From: Anseranas semipalmata
Lineage: Eukaryota; Chordata; Aves; Anseriformes; Anseranatidae
Direction: 5' to 3'
Assembly: GCA_013399115.1 (NCBI GenBank)
Contig: VXAA01000859.1
Span: 592,430 to 656,429 of the forward strand
Length of the DNA stretch: 64,000 nucleotides
Part shown: piece by piece, positions 1 to 12,322 of the stretch
Layout: each line of letters starts with the position of its first letter
How positions within the stretch are numbered: the stretch's first letter is position 1
Made by a program: the position numbers and the translations under genes
Notes under the pieces: model-generated
Told to the model about the DNA's origin: nothing
What the model saw: the letters and a program-made list of their open reading frames with translations, nothing else
The model's database searches: none

Positions 1-27
1 CATGACACAAAAACAAAACAAAGCAAG

Positions 28-45
28 AAAAAAAAAAAAAAAAAA
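28..45. repeat. poly(A) run, 18 bp
   Basis: An uninterrupted run of 18 A, preceded by A-rich sequence containing AAAAC units. It could be the tail of a retroposed sequence lying outside the window, but nothing within the window identifies one. Confidence 0.9.
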
Positions 46-1120
46 GCTGAGAAAATATCAGTGAAAACAGTTTAGCAAAAAGCAGAACCGACTGTTCCAA
101 ATCTACCTGGCAGAAACACACTGGCCTGCTAGCAGCGAGAAGTTTAAAACATCAAGATCTGTCTTACAATTAAATATTTACAATGATAAATGAAGTATCA
201 TACTAAACACTTAGCATTCAGATGGAAAATGACTAAGAAAACCACTTTTGCCCATTTGTGGTTATCTGAAAGAAGGTCAGCTTCATCCTTAGTGTAAGGC
301 AAAACTCATTTTTGATGTGATTCATTATCCATTGACAAAAAGGTTGCAGCAGGAATAAATGTGACCTATTTCCTTTAGAAACCCTCAAACTTCTTCATTT
401 TTTCCAGAATACAACTGAATAGCCTTCCACAGTGCAAAATGCAAGCACTACCAGTACTATTTTACTGATAAAGGATCTATTTCAAACAAAAGAAACGTTA
501 TGAAAGTATACGTTTCTGCAAGGAAACATCACAGCCTTCGTAACACAAACATTGTGTTTCTACTTCTTTAACAGGAGCTGTGAAATCAAACATGGTTTGA
601 TTCCTTTTCTTATTATTCTAAGGCTACAGAAATCACTGATCAGTGTTAACTGCAGCAGTTAACAAAATATCCACACGTTAGACTTGATAGGGCAAGACAG
701 AAGGCTTAGCCAACTAAATTCCTTGTATTCTGCTTTCTCAGCCAGCCTGTAAAAATTAATGTTTTTATATTTGATTACTGTTCTTTTCGTGATAGTGTAG
801 CTAGCACATCTGGGTAAGGGAGCTAAGAAGTATTACTATACCAACAAGGTATTTCTCTCAGAATTAGAGACAAAACAAATCACTTCTTGCAATGCTCACA
901 ATCAGATAATCCCTTGTACAAACAGTATAAGGTAGTGGTGGATACCATCATCTCCTGTGCAACCTGCTACTTCTTCTGCACAGTCAATGCATTTTTCATC
1001 ACCCCTTCACATCCCAAGTAACTTCCGTGCAAATTAAACAAAATTAATTTCCGCTACCAGATTCCAGCTCTTAACGTATTTTGTCACAAGATTACACTGA
1101 TATTACAGCAGGAAAAATTT
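46..1120. other. non-coding, nothing recognised
   Basis: AT-rich unique-looking sequence up to the 3' end of the CR1 element. There is no long ATG-started frame, no recognisable repeat and no promoter-like CpG cluster. Confidence 0.7.
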
Positions 1121-2708
1121 CACAGAATCATTTAGGTTGGAAGAGACCTCCAAGATCACCTAGTCCAACCTATGACCTAACACTAACAAGCCCTCCACTA
1201 AACCATATCACTAAGCTCTACATCTAAATGTCTTTTGAATCCCTCCAGGGATGGTGACTCAACCCCCTCCCTGGGCAGCCTGTTCCAATGCCTCACAACC
1301 CTTTCAGTAAAGAAGTTTTTCCTAACATCCAACCTAAACCTCCCCATGTGCAACTTTAGCCCATTCCCCCTTGTCCTATCACCTGGCACGTGGGAGAAGA
1401 GACCAATCCCCACCTCGCTACAGCCTCCTTTAAGGTACCTGTAGAGAGCGATATGGTTGCCCCTGAGCCTCCTCTTCTCCAGGCTAAACAACCCCAGCTT
1501 CCTCAGCCGCTCCTCACAGGACTTGTTCTCCACACCCCTCACCAGCTTTGTTGCCCTTCTCTGGACATGCTCCAGCACCTCGATGTCCTTCCTGGAGTGA
1601 GGGGCCCAAAACCGAACACAGGACTCGAGGTGCGGCCTCACCAGAGCCGAGTACAGGGGGACAGTCACTGCCCTAGTGCTGCTGGCCACACTGTTCCTGA
1701 TACAAGCCAGGATGCTGTTGGCCTTCTTGGCCACCTGAGCACACTGCTGGCTCATATTCAGCCAGCTGTCGACCAGCAGCCCAAGCTCCCTTTCTGCCAG
1801 GCAGCTTTCCAGCCACTCATCTCCCAGCCTGTAGCGCTGCTTGGGGTTGCTGTGCCCCAATATGACCTGGCACTCAGCCTTGTTGAACTTCATACAGTTG
1901 GCCTCAGCCCATTGGTCCAGCCTATCCAGATCTTCCTGCAGAGCCTTCCTACCCTCGAGCAGATCAACACATGCACCCAACTTGGTGTTCTCTGCAAACT
2001 TGCTGAGGATGCACTCAATCCCCTCATCCAGATCATTGATAAAGATATTGAAGAGAACTGGCCCTAATACTGAGCCCTGCGGGACACCACTCGTGACCGG
2101 CCTCCAACTGGATTTAACTCCATTCACCACGACTCTTTGGGCCCCGCCTCCCAGCCAGCTTCTCACCCATCAAAGCGTGCGCCAGTCCAAGCCATGAGCA
2201 GCCAGTTTCTTCAGGAGAATGCTGTGGGAAGTGGTGTCAAAAGCCTTACTGAAGTCAAGGTAGACCACATCCACAGCCTTTCCCTCGTCCACTAAGCATG
2301 TGATTTTGTCATAGAAGGAGATCAGGTTCGTCAAGCAGGACCTGCCTTTCATAAACCCATGCTGACTGGGCCTGATAATCTGCTCCATGAGCTTCCCCGG
2401 CACCGAAGTCAGACTGACAGGCCTATAGTTTCCCGGGTCCTCCCTCCAGCCCTTCTTGTAGATGTGCATCACGTTTGCTAGCTGCCAGTTGGCTGGGACC
2501 TCCCCTGATAGCCAGGACTGCTGATAAATGGCGGAAAGCAGCTTGGTCAGCACTTCTGCCAGTTCTCTCAGTACCCTCGGGTGGATCCCATCCAGCCCAT
2601 AGACTTGGGTACATATAAGTGGTGTAGCAGGTCACCAACCATTTCCTCGTGGATTACGAGGGCCACATTCTGCTCCCCAACCCCTTCCACCAGCTCAGGG
2701 GGCTGGGT
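1121..2708 (-). mobile_element. CR1 LINE, 5'-truncated
   Basis: A non-LTR retrotransposon of the CR1 clade, about 1.6 kb of an element that is normally about 4.5 kb. Read on the minus strand it begins in ORF2 just upstream of the reverse transcriptase, runs through the RT and C-terminal region, and ends in a short 3' UTR. The UTR's last bases (1121-1128 on the plus strand, CACAGAAT) are one copy of the CR1 terminal octamer ATTCTGTG. There is no poly(A) tail, as expected for CR1. The block is clearly richer in G+C than its AT-rich flanks. I see no target-site duplication, which is common for CR1. 5' truncation of this kind is the usual outcome of target-primed reverse transcription. The element is much better preserved than the other CR1-type remnants here, so it is the youngest recognisable insertion. 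This assignment supports a bird or other sauropsid genome. Confidence 0.97.
1198..2708 (-). pseudogene. CR1 ORF2 reverse transcriptase, defective fragment
   Basis: Coding remnant of the CR1 polyprotein, which normally supplies endonuclease and reverse transcriptase for target-primed retrotransposition. The endonuclease part is missing. Read from 2708 downward, a short upstream segment joins the RT domain. YRPVSLTS (about 2404-2427), FSKAFD with its first catalytic Asp (about 2236-2253) and [10 protein letters not shown] (about 2059-2088) are intact in one frame. At the next catalytic motif, where CR1 has F-A-D-D, this copy reads FAEN (1987-1998), so both metal-binding acidic positions are altered. 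An in-frame TGA at 2170-2172 splits the frame, and a one-base deletion near 2594-2599 shifts the segment upstream. Beyond the TGA the frame stays open for over 320 codons to TAG at 1198-1200 and includes the conserved C-terminal region ending LSDMV. It cannot make an active enzyme. I see no promoter for it. Confidence 0.95.
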
Positions 2709-2754
2709 AAACAGAATAAAAACAGAATAAAATAAAACAATTTAAACAGAATAA
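2709..2754. repeat. three copies of AAACAGAATAA at the CR1 5' junction
   Basis: Exact 11-bp copies lie at 2709-2719, 2720-2730 and 2744-2754, with an AT-rich 13-bp spacer before the third. They start immediately outside the recognisable CR1 sequence. They could be a short pre-existing tandem repeat at the target, or filler created when the truncated CR1 end was joined. Confidence 0.9.
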
Positions 2755-3059
2755 GCAGCTTTGCTTGTCCTTCATGGTTACAACTTAACGTAATATATTA
2801 CTATTTTGTGCAATACCCAGCCTGATGACAAAAGAACCAAAAACAATTTCTTTGTTTTGTTATGTTTGATCTTCTACTCAAACTGAATTTAATTTAAAAG
2901 TATAATAAGCCAACAGAAAATATTTTTCCCTAATTGAGATCTACCATCTGCTGCAGTAATCAGCAAAACACATCTCAACTCATTTGGATGTTAGATGCAC
3001 TGTTTTTCTACAACTGACAACAGGAAATATGATCATGATTAAAATACACAGTAATTTTT

Positions 3060-3089
3060 GTCCTATCAATGTTTGTCCTATCAATATTT
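3060..3089. repeat. 15-bp tandem duplication
   Basis: Two adjacent 15-bp units, GTCCTATCAATGTTT and GTCCTATCAATATTT, differ at one base. This is a simple local duplication with no apparent function. Confidence 0.85.
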
Positions 3090-4427
3090 GCACTCAGTGG
3101 AGCAATGAGGTGAAACCAACTTGTCCTGTTTTTCTCCTACTCCAAATACGTTTTATTGATATTGCAGCCTTGGAGAGTCTAAAATAGGAATTTAATCTGC
3201 TAGTAACTGACGAAGTGAATTTAAGTGGACTTTAGATGGGACACTATCTGAAAGCAGCTATTCTTTGTTCATAGTTTTCACACAGATTGCCTGCACAGAC
3301 AACTCACACATAGCTCCATTCTAAATTACTTCTCTACTATTTGAAATACTTTACATATTGTAACACAAATGCTCTTATTAACTAAAATGTCTAAAATTTT
3401 GAAGTGGGTTTGCTAGTTTGAAATATTGCTTGCTTACTCCACATACCAAACCAACTGTGGTTCAGAGATGTGAGTTGGAGGTCCATGCTAAATTTAGTTT
3501 AAATTCACCTGTCAATATTGATCAAGCCTTGAGAATCCTACATAGGCAGATCATAGAACTTCTTCCAGCAAGGCAGTTTGCACCCTGCAACATTCATTAA
3601 TTGTAAGAGGAAAGTGTTTCCGGAACAACTCACATCTGAGATAGTTGGGGCTTCTTTACTGGAGAATCATTTTCAAACTTAAGGCAAATCAGCCAAAAGT
3701 GTAATAATAATGAGAATAATCTTAAGCAGATGTAAATCTTCCCTTGCAGGAGGGATTAACATGTCATGAATCAATGGCATTTTGTCTGAATCTCCTTGTT
3801 TATCCCTTATAAAACAAGATGCAGAAACATTTTAACCTCGTACAAATTGAATTTTCACTTTGCTGCGTGTATGAACTGTATATGAAGCAAGTCATCCCTT
3901 CTTCTTAAACAATTATGGATCACTGGTGATCAAGATGATCAGTAGGCATTTTCTGTTTTGTAAGGCAGTTATAAAGCTTGAGGTTTTCAGGTGCTATTTT
4001 TCTGGGAAATGTAAATTTTAGTTCTATTGAATCCTTGATTTATTGGAGTTAGTTTGAAGGTAAGTTTCTTATTTTAAGTGTATTTTTATTTTATATGAGA
4101 TTATTCAGATTTACACTGAAATAGCTTTTTGTTTTGTAAAGTTAATTTTCATGTTTTTGTCACGAAAGAGGGACCAAGGCACTGCTGCTAATGATAGAAA
4201 ATGGATGAAAAACATAACAGGTACATAATGACCAAAGTTATGTGTGATTTCTTCTGTGACAGAAGACAATCAAGGGAAAGATACAAAGATATGCACAAAC
4301 TTCCTGTTTCTTATCTTCTGGAATCTGTGCAAGTGAAATTGGACTTCAGAGCTCTGGTCCCTTCAGTTCTCAATTCTCTTCTTTCTGCCAAAAACAGTCT
4401 CTCTTTTATATTTAAATTATCCTAGTT

Positions 4428-4466
4428 TATATATATATTTTACATATATATATATATATATATATT
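4428..4466. repeat. (TA)n microsatellite, interrupted
   Basis: Two TA runs are separated by a short TTTTAC interruption. The sequence is self-complementary and likely length-polymorphic. Confidence 0.92.
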
Positions 4467-7400
4467 ATTTTCTTTAATCGAGAGATCATTGTGGAAAAAA
4501 TAAAGGCAGCTTCAAAAGGAAGTAAGATGGTGTAAGGAGACTTCAGGAGGTATTCAAAGGCTCATCTGGTCTTGTACTTTCTTAGTATCTCCAGTAATAA
4601 TTCTCAGTATTGTGCTTTTTCCCCTCAGATCTCAAGACACGATGGAAATCTATTTTAGATGTAACAAATGTACAAAAAGTGAGGCAGTTAGATAATTGCT
4701 CAGAAGAGAATTGAGATTTCCCCCTCTCCCACTGAATAATCTATCAAGAAATTTCAGTTTATATTAAACATATACAGTCAGCTGCTAAGATCAGAACCAG
4801 ATATAATAGAATAAGAAAAGTCAACCATTTTCTCAGGTCATCATGTAATACAGTTGAGAGTTTTATACCTTAATTAACAGCACTGTTGTAAAGTTCAGTA
4901 ATCACTAAGATAATTTATTTAATTCAGTTCAGGTTTAGTGTTTTGATTGTTTGTATTAATATTTTCAATTTTGCAGTGAGGATGCACTAAACTTTAGACT
5001 TCTGTAAATCTTCTATTTTACTTCGTAACTATTATTTAGCGGTAAGCATCTGGTACTTCTTTTTTTAATGGATTTATGGAGAATTATAATGTTCTTCATT
5101 GAACTCAGGCTCAAATTCTTAAATTCAGAAACACATAACAGCAAAAACTTAGAGAAAATTTGCTACATTTCAGTATTTTTTAATGTGTTTGAAAGAAAAA
5201 TTAATCGGCTTCTCAAACTCTTGAGCTCCAATGCAATACGAATAAAACTAACAAAATGAAGTTTTTTGTTTCTCATTTTTCAGTTTTAATTGAAAGAAAA
5301 CAAAGATGCATCCAATTAATTAGCTGTTTATATATAGATTAACAAAGGGCAATTTTTTTTCCAACTGCCTATGCTTACTCCCATGTTCTGTCCTGTATTC
5401 TATCACTAGAACTAGAATGCAAGTATGGTTACTAAAATTACAGCTTCTTCTAGCAACTTGAAGTGTGCTTTTCTTCCATGGCCTGCCTAGATGACTTTGT
5501 TCCACTAGTGAAAAGTTACAAAATACATATCTGATATTTGGACCTGTTTTCCTTCTTTCCATCAGGGAAACTGTTGATGTGTTGGCTGCATGTAAAGCCT
5601 TGCACACTATCACCATACAAACCATTTGATTTTGCTCAAAATATAGCTATTCATTTTCTCCCACTATTGATTAAACTTTCAGAGTTAATCTCCTTCATAG
5701 TTATGCCACTCAAAGTGCTCAGAGATTATGAATTTATTTCTCTTGCACTTTTTTGTTCTGCTGTCCCATCTGGATTCTGCCAAAATTTAACTATGGGAAG
5801 AAAAGTCTTAAGAGAATATCTTATTAACACTTATGTCATAAGAGCCTCCTCTTATATGAAAAAGCAGGTTTTCTGTGTCAGATCGAGAGTTAATACCGTT
5901 GGGCAAAGCAGGAGGTAGAAGAGGATGAGAAAGATCAGATAACTGAAATAACTGTTTGTGTTCATGCACGAGCACGAACTCCAAGACTGAAACTGTGTGG
6001 AAGTGCAGAAATTTAACCATACAACAAACAACATTCCCTGAAACTGAGTTCTAGACTCATATGGGCTACATGAGTTTAAATAATGGCTGTTAGCTAAATT
6101 ATGCACAAACACCATCCATAGTCTTCTTATTAATCTTTATGTATAAGTAACTAACAAGCAGGCTACAAATCTGCTGTATTTGCAATATGCTGAGCTTTAA
6201 GCTGTCTCCCCAGACAGTATGTAGATGCAAAATATGCAAAAGTCATTGTCACCAACACAGAGGTGAATGCTAGCCTTGTTTTCAATATTTCAGGGTCCTA
6301 ACTCGGGGCCTATTAGTGAGAAGACAGAGTGTTTTATTATTTGAAAAGCTGCTCACCGTGATTTATGGCCTTGTATTAGTCTCCTCATCGTGAGATATTA
6401 GACAATCATACTGTGTCACAGACAATCTGAGCTGGGGAAAACATACAGCATTCATCTTCTCTTGCTATCTAGGACACTTCTTTTCATCTTTTTTTTTTTT
6501 CCTCCTTCCTCTGGCATATAATTTCCTTGTAATCAATTTAAATTGGAAACTTTAATGACCTTCTGTGCACGTTACAGTCTTCTTTCACCTAGTCTGGGAG
6601 GGTTTTTCTGCAAGGAAATTAAAACCCCCAAACCTTTTGAGTTTGCAGCATTTTTTCTACAAAAGGCATGCAGATACCAAGTCTCATTGGTGATTATCAA
6701 AGGGTTTTAGCTAATTACAGCTTAGGCAGATCCAAAATACTTTGTGTAAACATTTCTACATTTTAACTTACAAATATGTTTTATTTGCTATAAAAGAGAG
6801 ACATGAGAATAATATTTTTAAGTAAGAATTTAACCAAAAAAAAAAGGAAAACAGTGAAAAGATTTTAGAAATCAAGAGTAAAGGTTTCTAAAAGCATAGC
6901 TTCAGAAATAAAAACTCTTCCTTGGGACTACAAGATTCTAAAGAGCAGGTACATGTCTAAGGTAATTATTGCCAACTGGTGGTTTGAGTTTTTATGGTTT
7001 TTTTGTTTGTTTAGAAGAGAAAAAAAAACTCAAGGCCAGTCACTAACCAAACTAGTAAGCAAAAAACAACAATCATTTGAGGTTGTCTTGATTCACTGAA
7101 CAGAATCAGGTGTCAGTACAAAGGGTAAACACAAAGATGTTCTTGCACTAGAGTTTAAAATCTCTATATTGAAATGAACAAATCAATGATAGGCCAAGTA
7201 ATTCAGGCTGAAAAAAAAATCAAAAGTATGAACAATATCAATATATTCATACAGTAAAAATGTAATTTAATCCAAGGAGCATACAGTGAAGACTGAAGGG
7301 AAAAGAAAGTGTAGGTCTGGGGTACTCTATCTGCATGTTTGAATGCATTCTTCCCATTTAAGGGTTTAGGTGTTCACTGGACAGACAAATTTTCATGGCA

Positions 7401-8620
7401 GTAAAACACAGTCATCTGCAGAAAAATATTTACCTCTGGAAAGAAAGCAGAAAAAGAACAAAACAATAATTTGAGGAGCTGGTTGGGAGAAAGCAAGAGA
7501 GAAATGGGGAAAAAAATCTCCCTCAGATTTTTTTAATCTGGAGCCAGCCAACAAGATTGTTGCCGTCTTTGTCTATCAAAAGAAATGTCAACGTTATGCT
7601 TTGTTCTAAGCTAACAAACAACTAAATGCAAAATATGCACAGAATGAAAACAGATACTGACATTTGAAACCGCTATGCCACAATGCAACTGAATGCCTTA
7701 GGCAGAGTCTCCTGCAGGTCATTTAAAACGATAAACCAAAAGGTCATATAGGATATAATAACTGATCTTTACAATTGCTTTTCTGAAGGATGTATAACCT
7801 GAGGACACATACAAAATTGTTGAACTGCAGTAGTGAAGTCACAGCAATGAAAACTCAATGAGAGCAAGTAATGTTGGAATACAGTAGAAAGAAGTTATGG
7901 TTGTTTTTATAAAACCTTGGAAATAAAATAGAATATGGCTTTGCTGTGTGGCATGTAGATGGACATAGGTTAGTTTTTTTTCTCTTTACCCTTTAAGTAC
8001 AGGAGGCATTTCAGTGGGAACCCCACTATAGGTTTTTTTTGTTTGTTTTGTTTTTGTTTTTTTTGAAGGGGACTTTTACTACAAGGAGAACAGGAGGCAA
8101 AAATCTGATATTTATGAGTTAAAAAAAAAAAAGTGCTACCATAAAAGCATAGTCTTCTCATCAATCACATTTTCCCTCTCCTCCTGTCCCCAGATATATA
8201 AACAAAAGATTTATAGTCTCAGTCCCCAAATCGAGTGCCTTGTGATGAAAATATTCACCCACAATGGTAGGAAAGCTGTGCTGTGCTGCTGGACTTGAGG
8301 AAGAGCATGTCATTGAACTGAGGACTCCCTTTGTTGTGCGAACGTCCTAATAGCAGGCCACCAGATAACTCCACCAAATTGCCCTCCCTTACATTCATCA
8401 AAATTTTTCTGCTGACGCCTCAGGAACCTTCACAATCATATCTAAAGAAACATGCCAGTTTTTCCAAAAAAAGTATGTTTCAAGCAATTGTAACCTTACT
8501 AACTGTGCATGGGATGAAGTTTTAGGTTTTCACACCTTAAATACATAATGAGCTGAATTCAGAGCAAAGGAATGAAATAATACCGAGTATTTAAATGTCC
8601 TAGGAGTTCAAGTGCCACTT

Positions 8621-8660
8621 ACACACACACACACACACACAAAAAAANNNNNNNNNNNNN
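8621..8660. repeat. (AC)10 microsatellite running into an assembly gap
   Basis: Ten AC units (8621-8640) are followed by seven A and then 13 N (8648-8660). The N run is an assembly gap at low-complexity DNA, so the true length of the tract is unknown. Any open frame crossing it is meaningless. Confidence 0.95.
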
Positions 8661-11600
8661 AAAAGACATTTAGGACCTGAAATCTGAGCAAAATATGAAC
8701 AGGATTTAGACCTGAATGTACCACTGGTACTACTGAAATTTCACTTCTGTCGTCTTTGCACTTAGCTTTGCCACTTAGACTAGGCCGACATGATTCATAG
8801 AGCAAGCAATCACCTTCAAGCTGTGTTGAGCAACAAGCACATAAAATTGTCAAAATTATTTCAGAAACCAAGAAAGACTGAACCAAGAGCATTAAAATTT
8901 AACCAGGTGATTGATAAGGCTTCCATTGGCATTGTTATTTTGGGTTATGACATACATGTAATAAATGCCTTCGTGAAATGATTAAACCAGAAAAAACTGT
9001 CAGCAATTCTATGAGCACATTATTTTGGAAAACAAAGCTAAAGCTGCTAATCCCTTTAGTCATTTCAAGACTGCTATTTCTCATCAGCCAAAAGGTGCCA
9101 TGTAAATTGTACCATTATAGATATTCTGAGGTCACCATAAATTTTTCTGCAGGCAGAGACAGATTACTTTTGAGATATGCTCTTCTATTCATGGTAAATC
9201 ATTCCCACTGAAGTCTCAGATACAGAAATAGCCTTCCTCTTGTCGTCTGTGTTAACCCTTTGAACTTATTTAAAATATCTTTACATCAAGAAGCCTTAAG
9301 ATGGCTGTCTTGCTGAAGTCACGTGGTAGAGAGCTGAGCAGTTGGAGAGGAGCAAGGGTGAATTGTGTTTTCACACAGAACAGTTGCAGGTGACAAACAT
9401 GGTTGTGAATCCAAGTGAAAAATCAGTCTAGATTTTCAGCTGAAAAATGTAAAATTAAAAAAAATGTAATAATAGAGTTCAAACATTTTGATGCTTGTTT
9501 TTGTTTCCGTTACCTTCAAAAAAACCCAGTTGCTAAGTGTCTTTGTGGTTTGAAAATGAAATGTTTTTGTCCTGGCTCAAATTAAATATTCCATCATCCA
9601 ATAGATGACCAAACCCAAACCAACGCAATATATTCTGTTTTTATGTGAGTAACATACCTGAAATACTCAGGTGCCAGCAGGATGACCGTTAGACAGCTAC
9701 CCTGCCTTCGGAGCAGCCGTGGTCAGCAGGGACGACGTGCCTGACTGGAGCCCAGCAGCTGCCAATCAGAACAAACACAGCAAACATTAGCAGTGAAACG
9801 CAGTTGGAGATGTCCATCTGGGCACTTTAGAAAGTCTTCACATACACATCAATATTTAAAACCTTTTCTTCTTTTGTGCGAATCAGCAGGAAAATCTGTT
9901 TTAACCAGACTACAGACAGTCTGAGAAAGAAGCAATTAAAATCTGTTATCCACATCCTATCACTTTCACTTTGGGGATTTCTTTTCTCCCCACTCTCTGC
10001 AAAACTACTGATGGTACAAGTTGTTGCCTTTATGATTTAGCATTGCATGGAGCATAAAGCAGTTGTCAGTATTATGGCTGCACATAAAATGCAGTTACAG
10101 GTATGGACTGAGGGTGAAGTGAAATAATTCTACGCTGGGGAAGTTTCGGACTTGCACATACACAAGCACACAGCACAGTACTCAAAAGTTAGGCCAATGA
10201 AGGGAAACATTTAGGAGCCCGACCCTCCATCGCTATCACCTTGGCTGCAGCAGACTGCCAAAGAAATACAGGAGACATCATACTGATGATTGGCTTAACA
10301 AGGGCTATAAAGGCTCTGACAAAACTCAGAGGACGAGCAGCAGAAACAGGAGCCCCCACAAGCCATCGCAAAGCATACAGAGAAGACAACTGTCTACCAC
10401 ATGTGTAACTTGGAATTTACAGCTGAAGCCAAAGGACAGCCATTTAAATCATGCCTGCATGTGGATACAACATACAGACTCGGATGTCACTGCCCCAGCC
10501 CAGAGCGCTGTTGACACAGTTCTACACCTAAAGCAATACATAAAGGTGCTCCTGAGAGGCCACGGTTGCTCAAGCAAAGAGCTGCTCCAGCACAAAAGGG
10601 GAATTAGCTTGTGCATCACCAAGCAAACAGGCAGGAGAGCCCAAGACAAGGCCATATAAAATATTTTTCTGCTTAATGTCCCCTGCACTCAGCAGATCTG
10701 GCTGAAATCCTCCAACAAATATTCTGTGAAAACATGCCAGCTGCTGAGCTGTTTGAACCTCTCCAGTATGACAAACTTCCAGTGAATCAATGGCAAATAT
10801 CTGAAGGATTTTTAGTTAACATTTGCAGCCTTCTTCATCCCAATACAATAACTACAGTGCCCAAGAAAAAAAATATATAGGTTATTGATCCAACTGCTTT
10901 GAGACATAACTGATTATTAACGGGAGCCAGTAAGAAGTATTACCCTTTGGTTCAGTGCAGTGTAATTAGGGATATTAATCAATCCCACATGTTTTCTTGT
11001 GCAGATTCTTGTCTTTGCCATGAAAAGTAGTCTGAGATCCAAAAGGGTAATAAATACTGTACCAAATATAGGAATAACTACATATAATAACGAAAAATAT
11101 AGCCATCGATTATCAGATGTTGTTAGGTTCAATTATTTCTTTTTCTTATTAAAAAAATTCCTATTTGAAAGGTAACAAATTGTCAGCATTGGAAATGGCA
11201 ATGATTGAAAAAAAGACAAAGCATACTGGTAGCCAACGGGCTTTCTGCAAATGAACATAAGTTGCTAGAAGAATTATTCAACAAATTGTATATCTAAGCG
11301 GTAAACTAATATCACACAGAAATCAAAGGCAAAAGGACAGGCCCTGTCCCAAAATATTGTTTCCTTGGAAAAATAAACAAACACTGAAAACCAGATGGCA
11401 CTAAGAGGAGAAAAAAAAAGCAAAAAAAAAAAAAGCAGAAGAATCTTCACAGATTCTGGAAGAAGTTCCCCAGTAAAGCAAAAAGGACAGAGATGATTTG
11501 TTGGCCCAGCTTTGTTCCCATGTTCCCAAAACTTTAGAGAAAGCCTCTTTGATGCAGTTTCTTAGCAGTTCTTCTTAAATGCCAGAAAGTTATTTCATAC

Positions 11601-12274
11601 CTCCGTACATCCTGGTGCTTGTCACTTCCCTATTTGGAAATACACACTGATAAATTTATTTTTATTTATTTGCATAAGAGCTACCATCATTTTCGAACCC
11701 TTTTCCTAGAATTTAAAGTGCATGCAATGTTATACATGACAACAAGAACCTAAGGACTAATCAACAGGGTTCATACCCTTAAGTGTTGGGCTTCATCCAG
11801 CCTGTATTGTCCACTTTGAATGAAAGTATTCCCATCAGTACATTACTGCCACTTATTCTTAATGTACTCTTAAGCTTTTGTTGTGCAAGCATAAAGGGGA
11901 CGAAGACGGACGAGGATGATCTTTCAGAGCATTCTGCTTTCTAGTTTTTCTCCATACACAGGAATCCATGTGTGTAAAGCACAGAGTAATAACGTTAAGG
12001 ATATCTGACTAGCCGAGAAATATTACTTACAATAAATAACCCAGACTTCCCATATTCTTCTCAGTGTGGCTTTTTCCTCAAGTATTTATGCATCCATTAG
12101 AAAAACCCCTTCAGATTTCAACTGGAACATCAAGCATTTAATGAGGTTTCTGGGTGAAAAGACATGCCAATATTTTGGTACAAAAGAAAATAAAATGCCA
12201 CCATCATTTGCACATAATTTTGTTGTTCATATACAACATACCAGATACTTCAGAAGCAACTGATAACCTTGGAA
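8661..12274. other. non-coding
   Basis: No gene recognised. A less AT-rich patch at about 9640-9790 contains several CpGs and a CCAATCAG box (NF-Y type) followed by AACAAAC. Another at about 10190-10650 gives open frames of 60-80 codons on both strands, without domains, as expected from higher G+C. An A-rich stretch lies near 11410-11437. Confidence 0.6.
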
Positions 12275-12322
12275 CATGTGCAGGGAGCTCCAGCTTCTCT
12301 GCACATGATCTGTGAGAAGCTG
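12275..12322. repeat. two overlapping, mutually exclusive inverted repeats
   Basis: Hairpin 1 pairs 12275-12286 (CATGTGCAGGGA) with 12296-12307 over a 9-nt loop: 12 base pairs with one G-T wobble. Hairpin 2 pairs 12291-12299 (CAGCTTCTC) with 12314-12322 (GAGAAGCTG), nine perfect pairs. The two share 12296-12299, so a transcript could form only one at a time. Whether the region is transcribed cannot be seen. Confidence 0.75.

Larger units (their letters stand above)
2755..8620. other. non-coding, AT-rich
   Basis: No gene or identifiable transposon seen. It holds the small tandem repeats listed separately, and T-rich or (GTTTT)n-like stretches near 6489-6500 and 8031-8064. A stretch at about 6290-6430 of mixed composition, with a TTTATGGCC motif, might be conserved regulatory sequence, but I have no direct evidence. 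Open frames here are short or begin at non-ATG codons and show no domain. Confidence 0.6.

Noticed and set aside
1390..2197. Long open frames on the plus strand opposite the CR1
   Set aside because: They are antisense shadows of the CR1 ORF2, which is identified by its RT motifs on the minus strand.
8608..8892. Open frame running through the N gap
   Set aside because: It crosses undetermined bases and an (AC)n tract, so it has no biological meaning.
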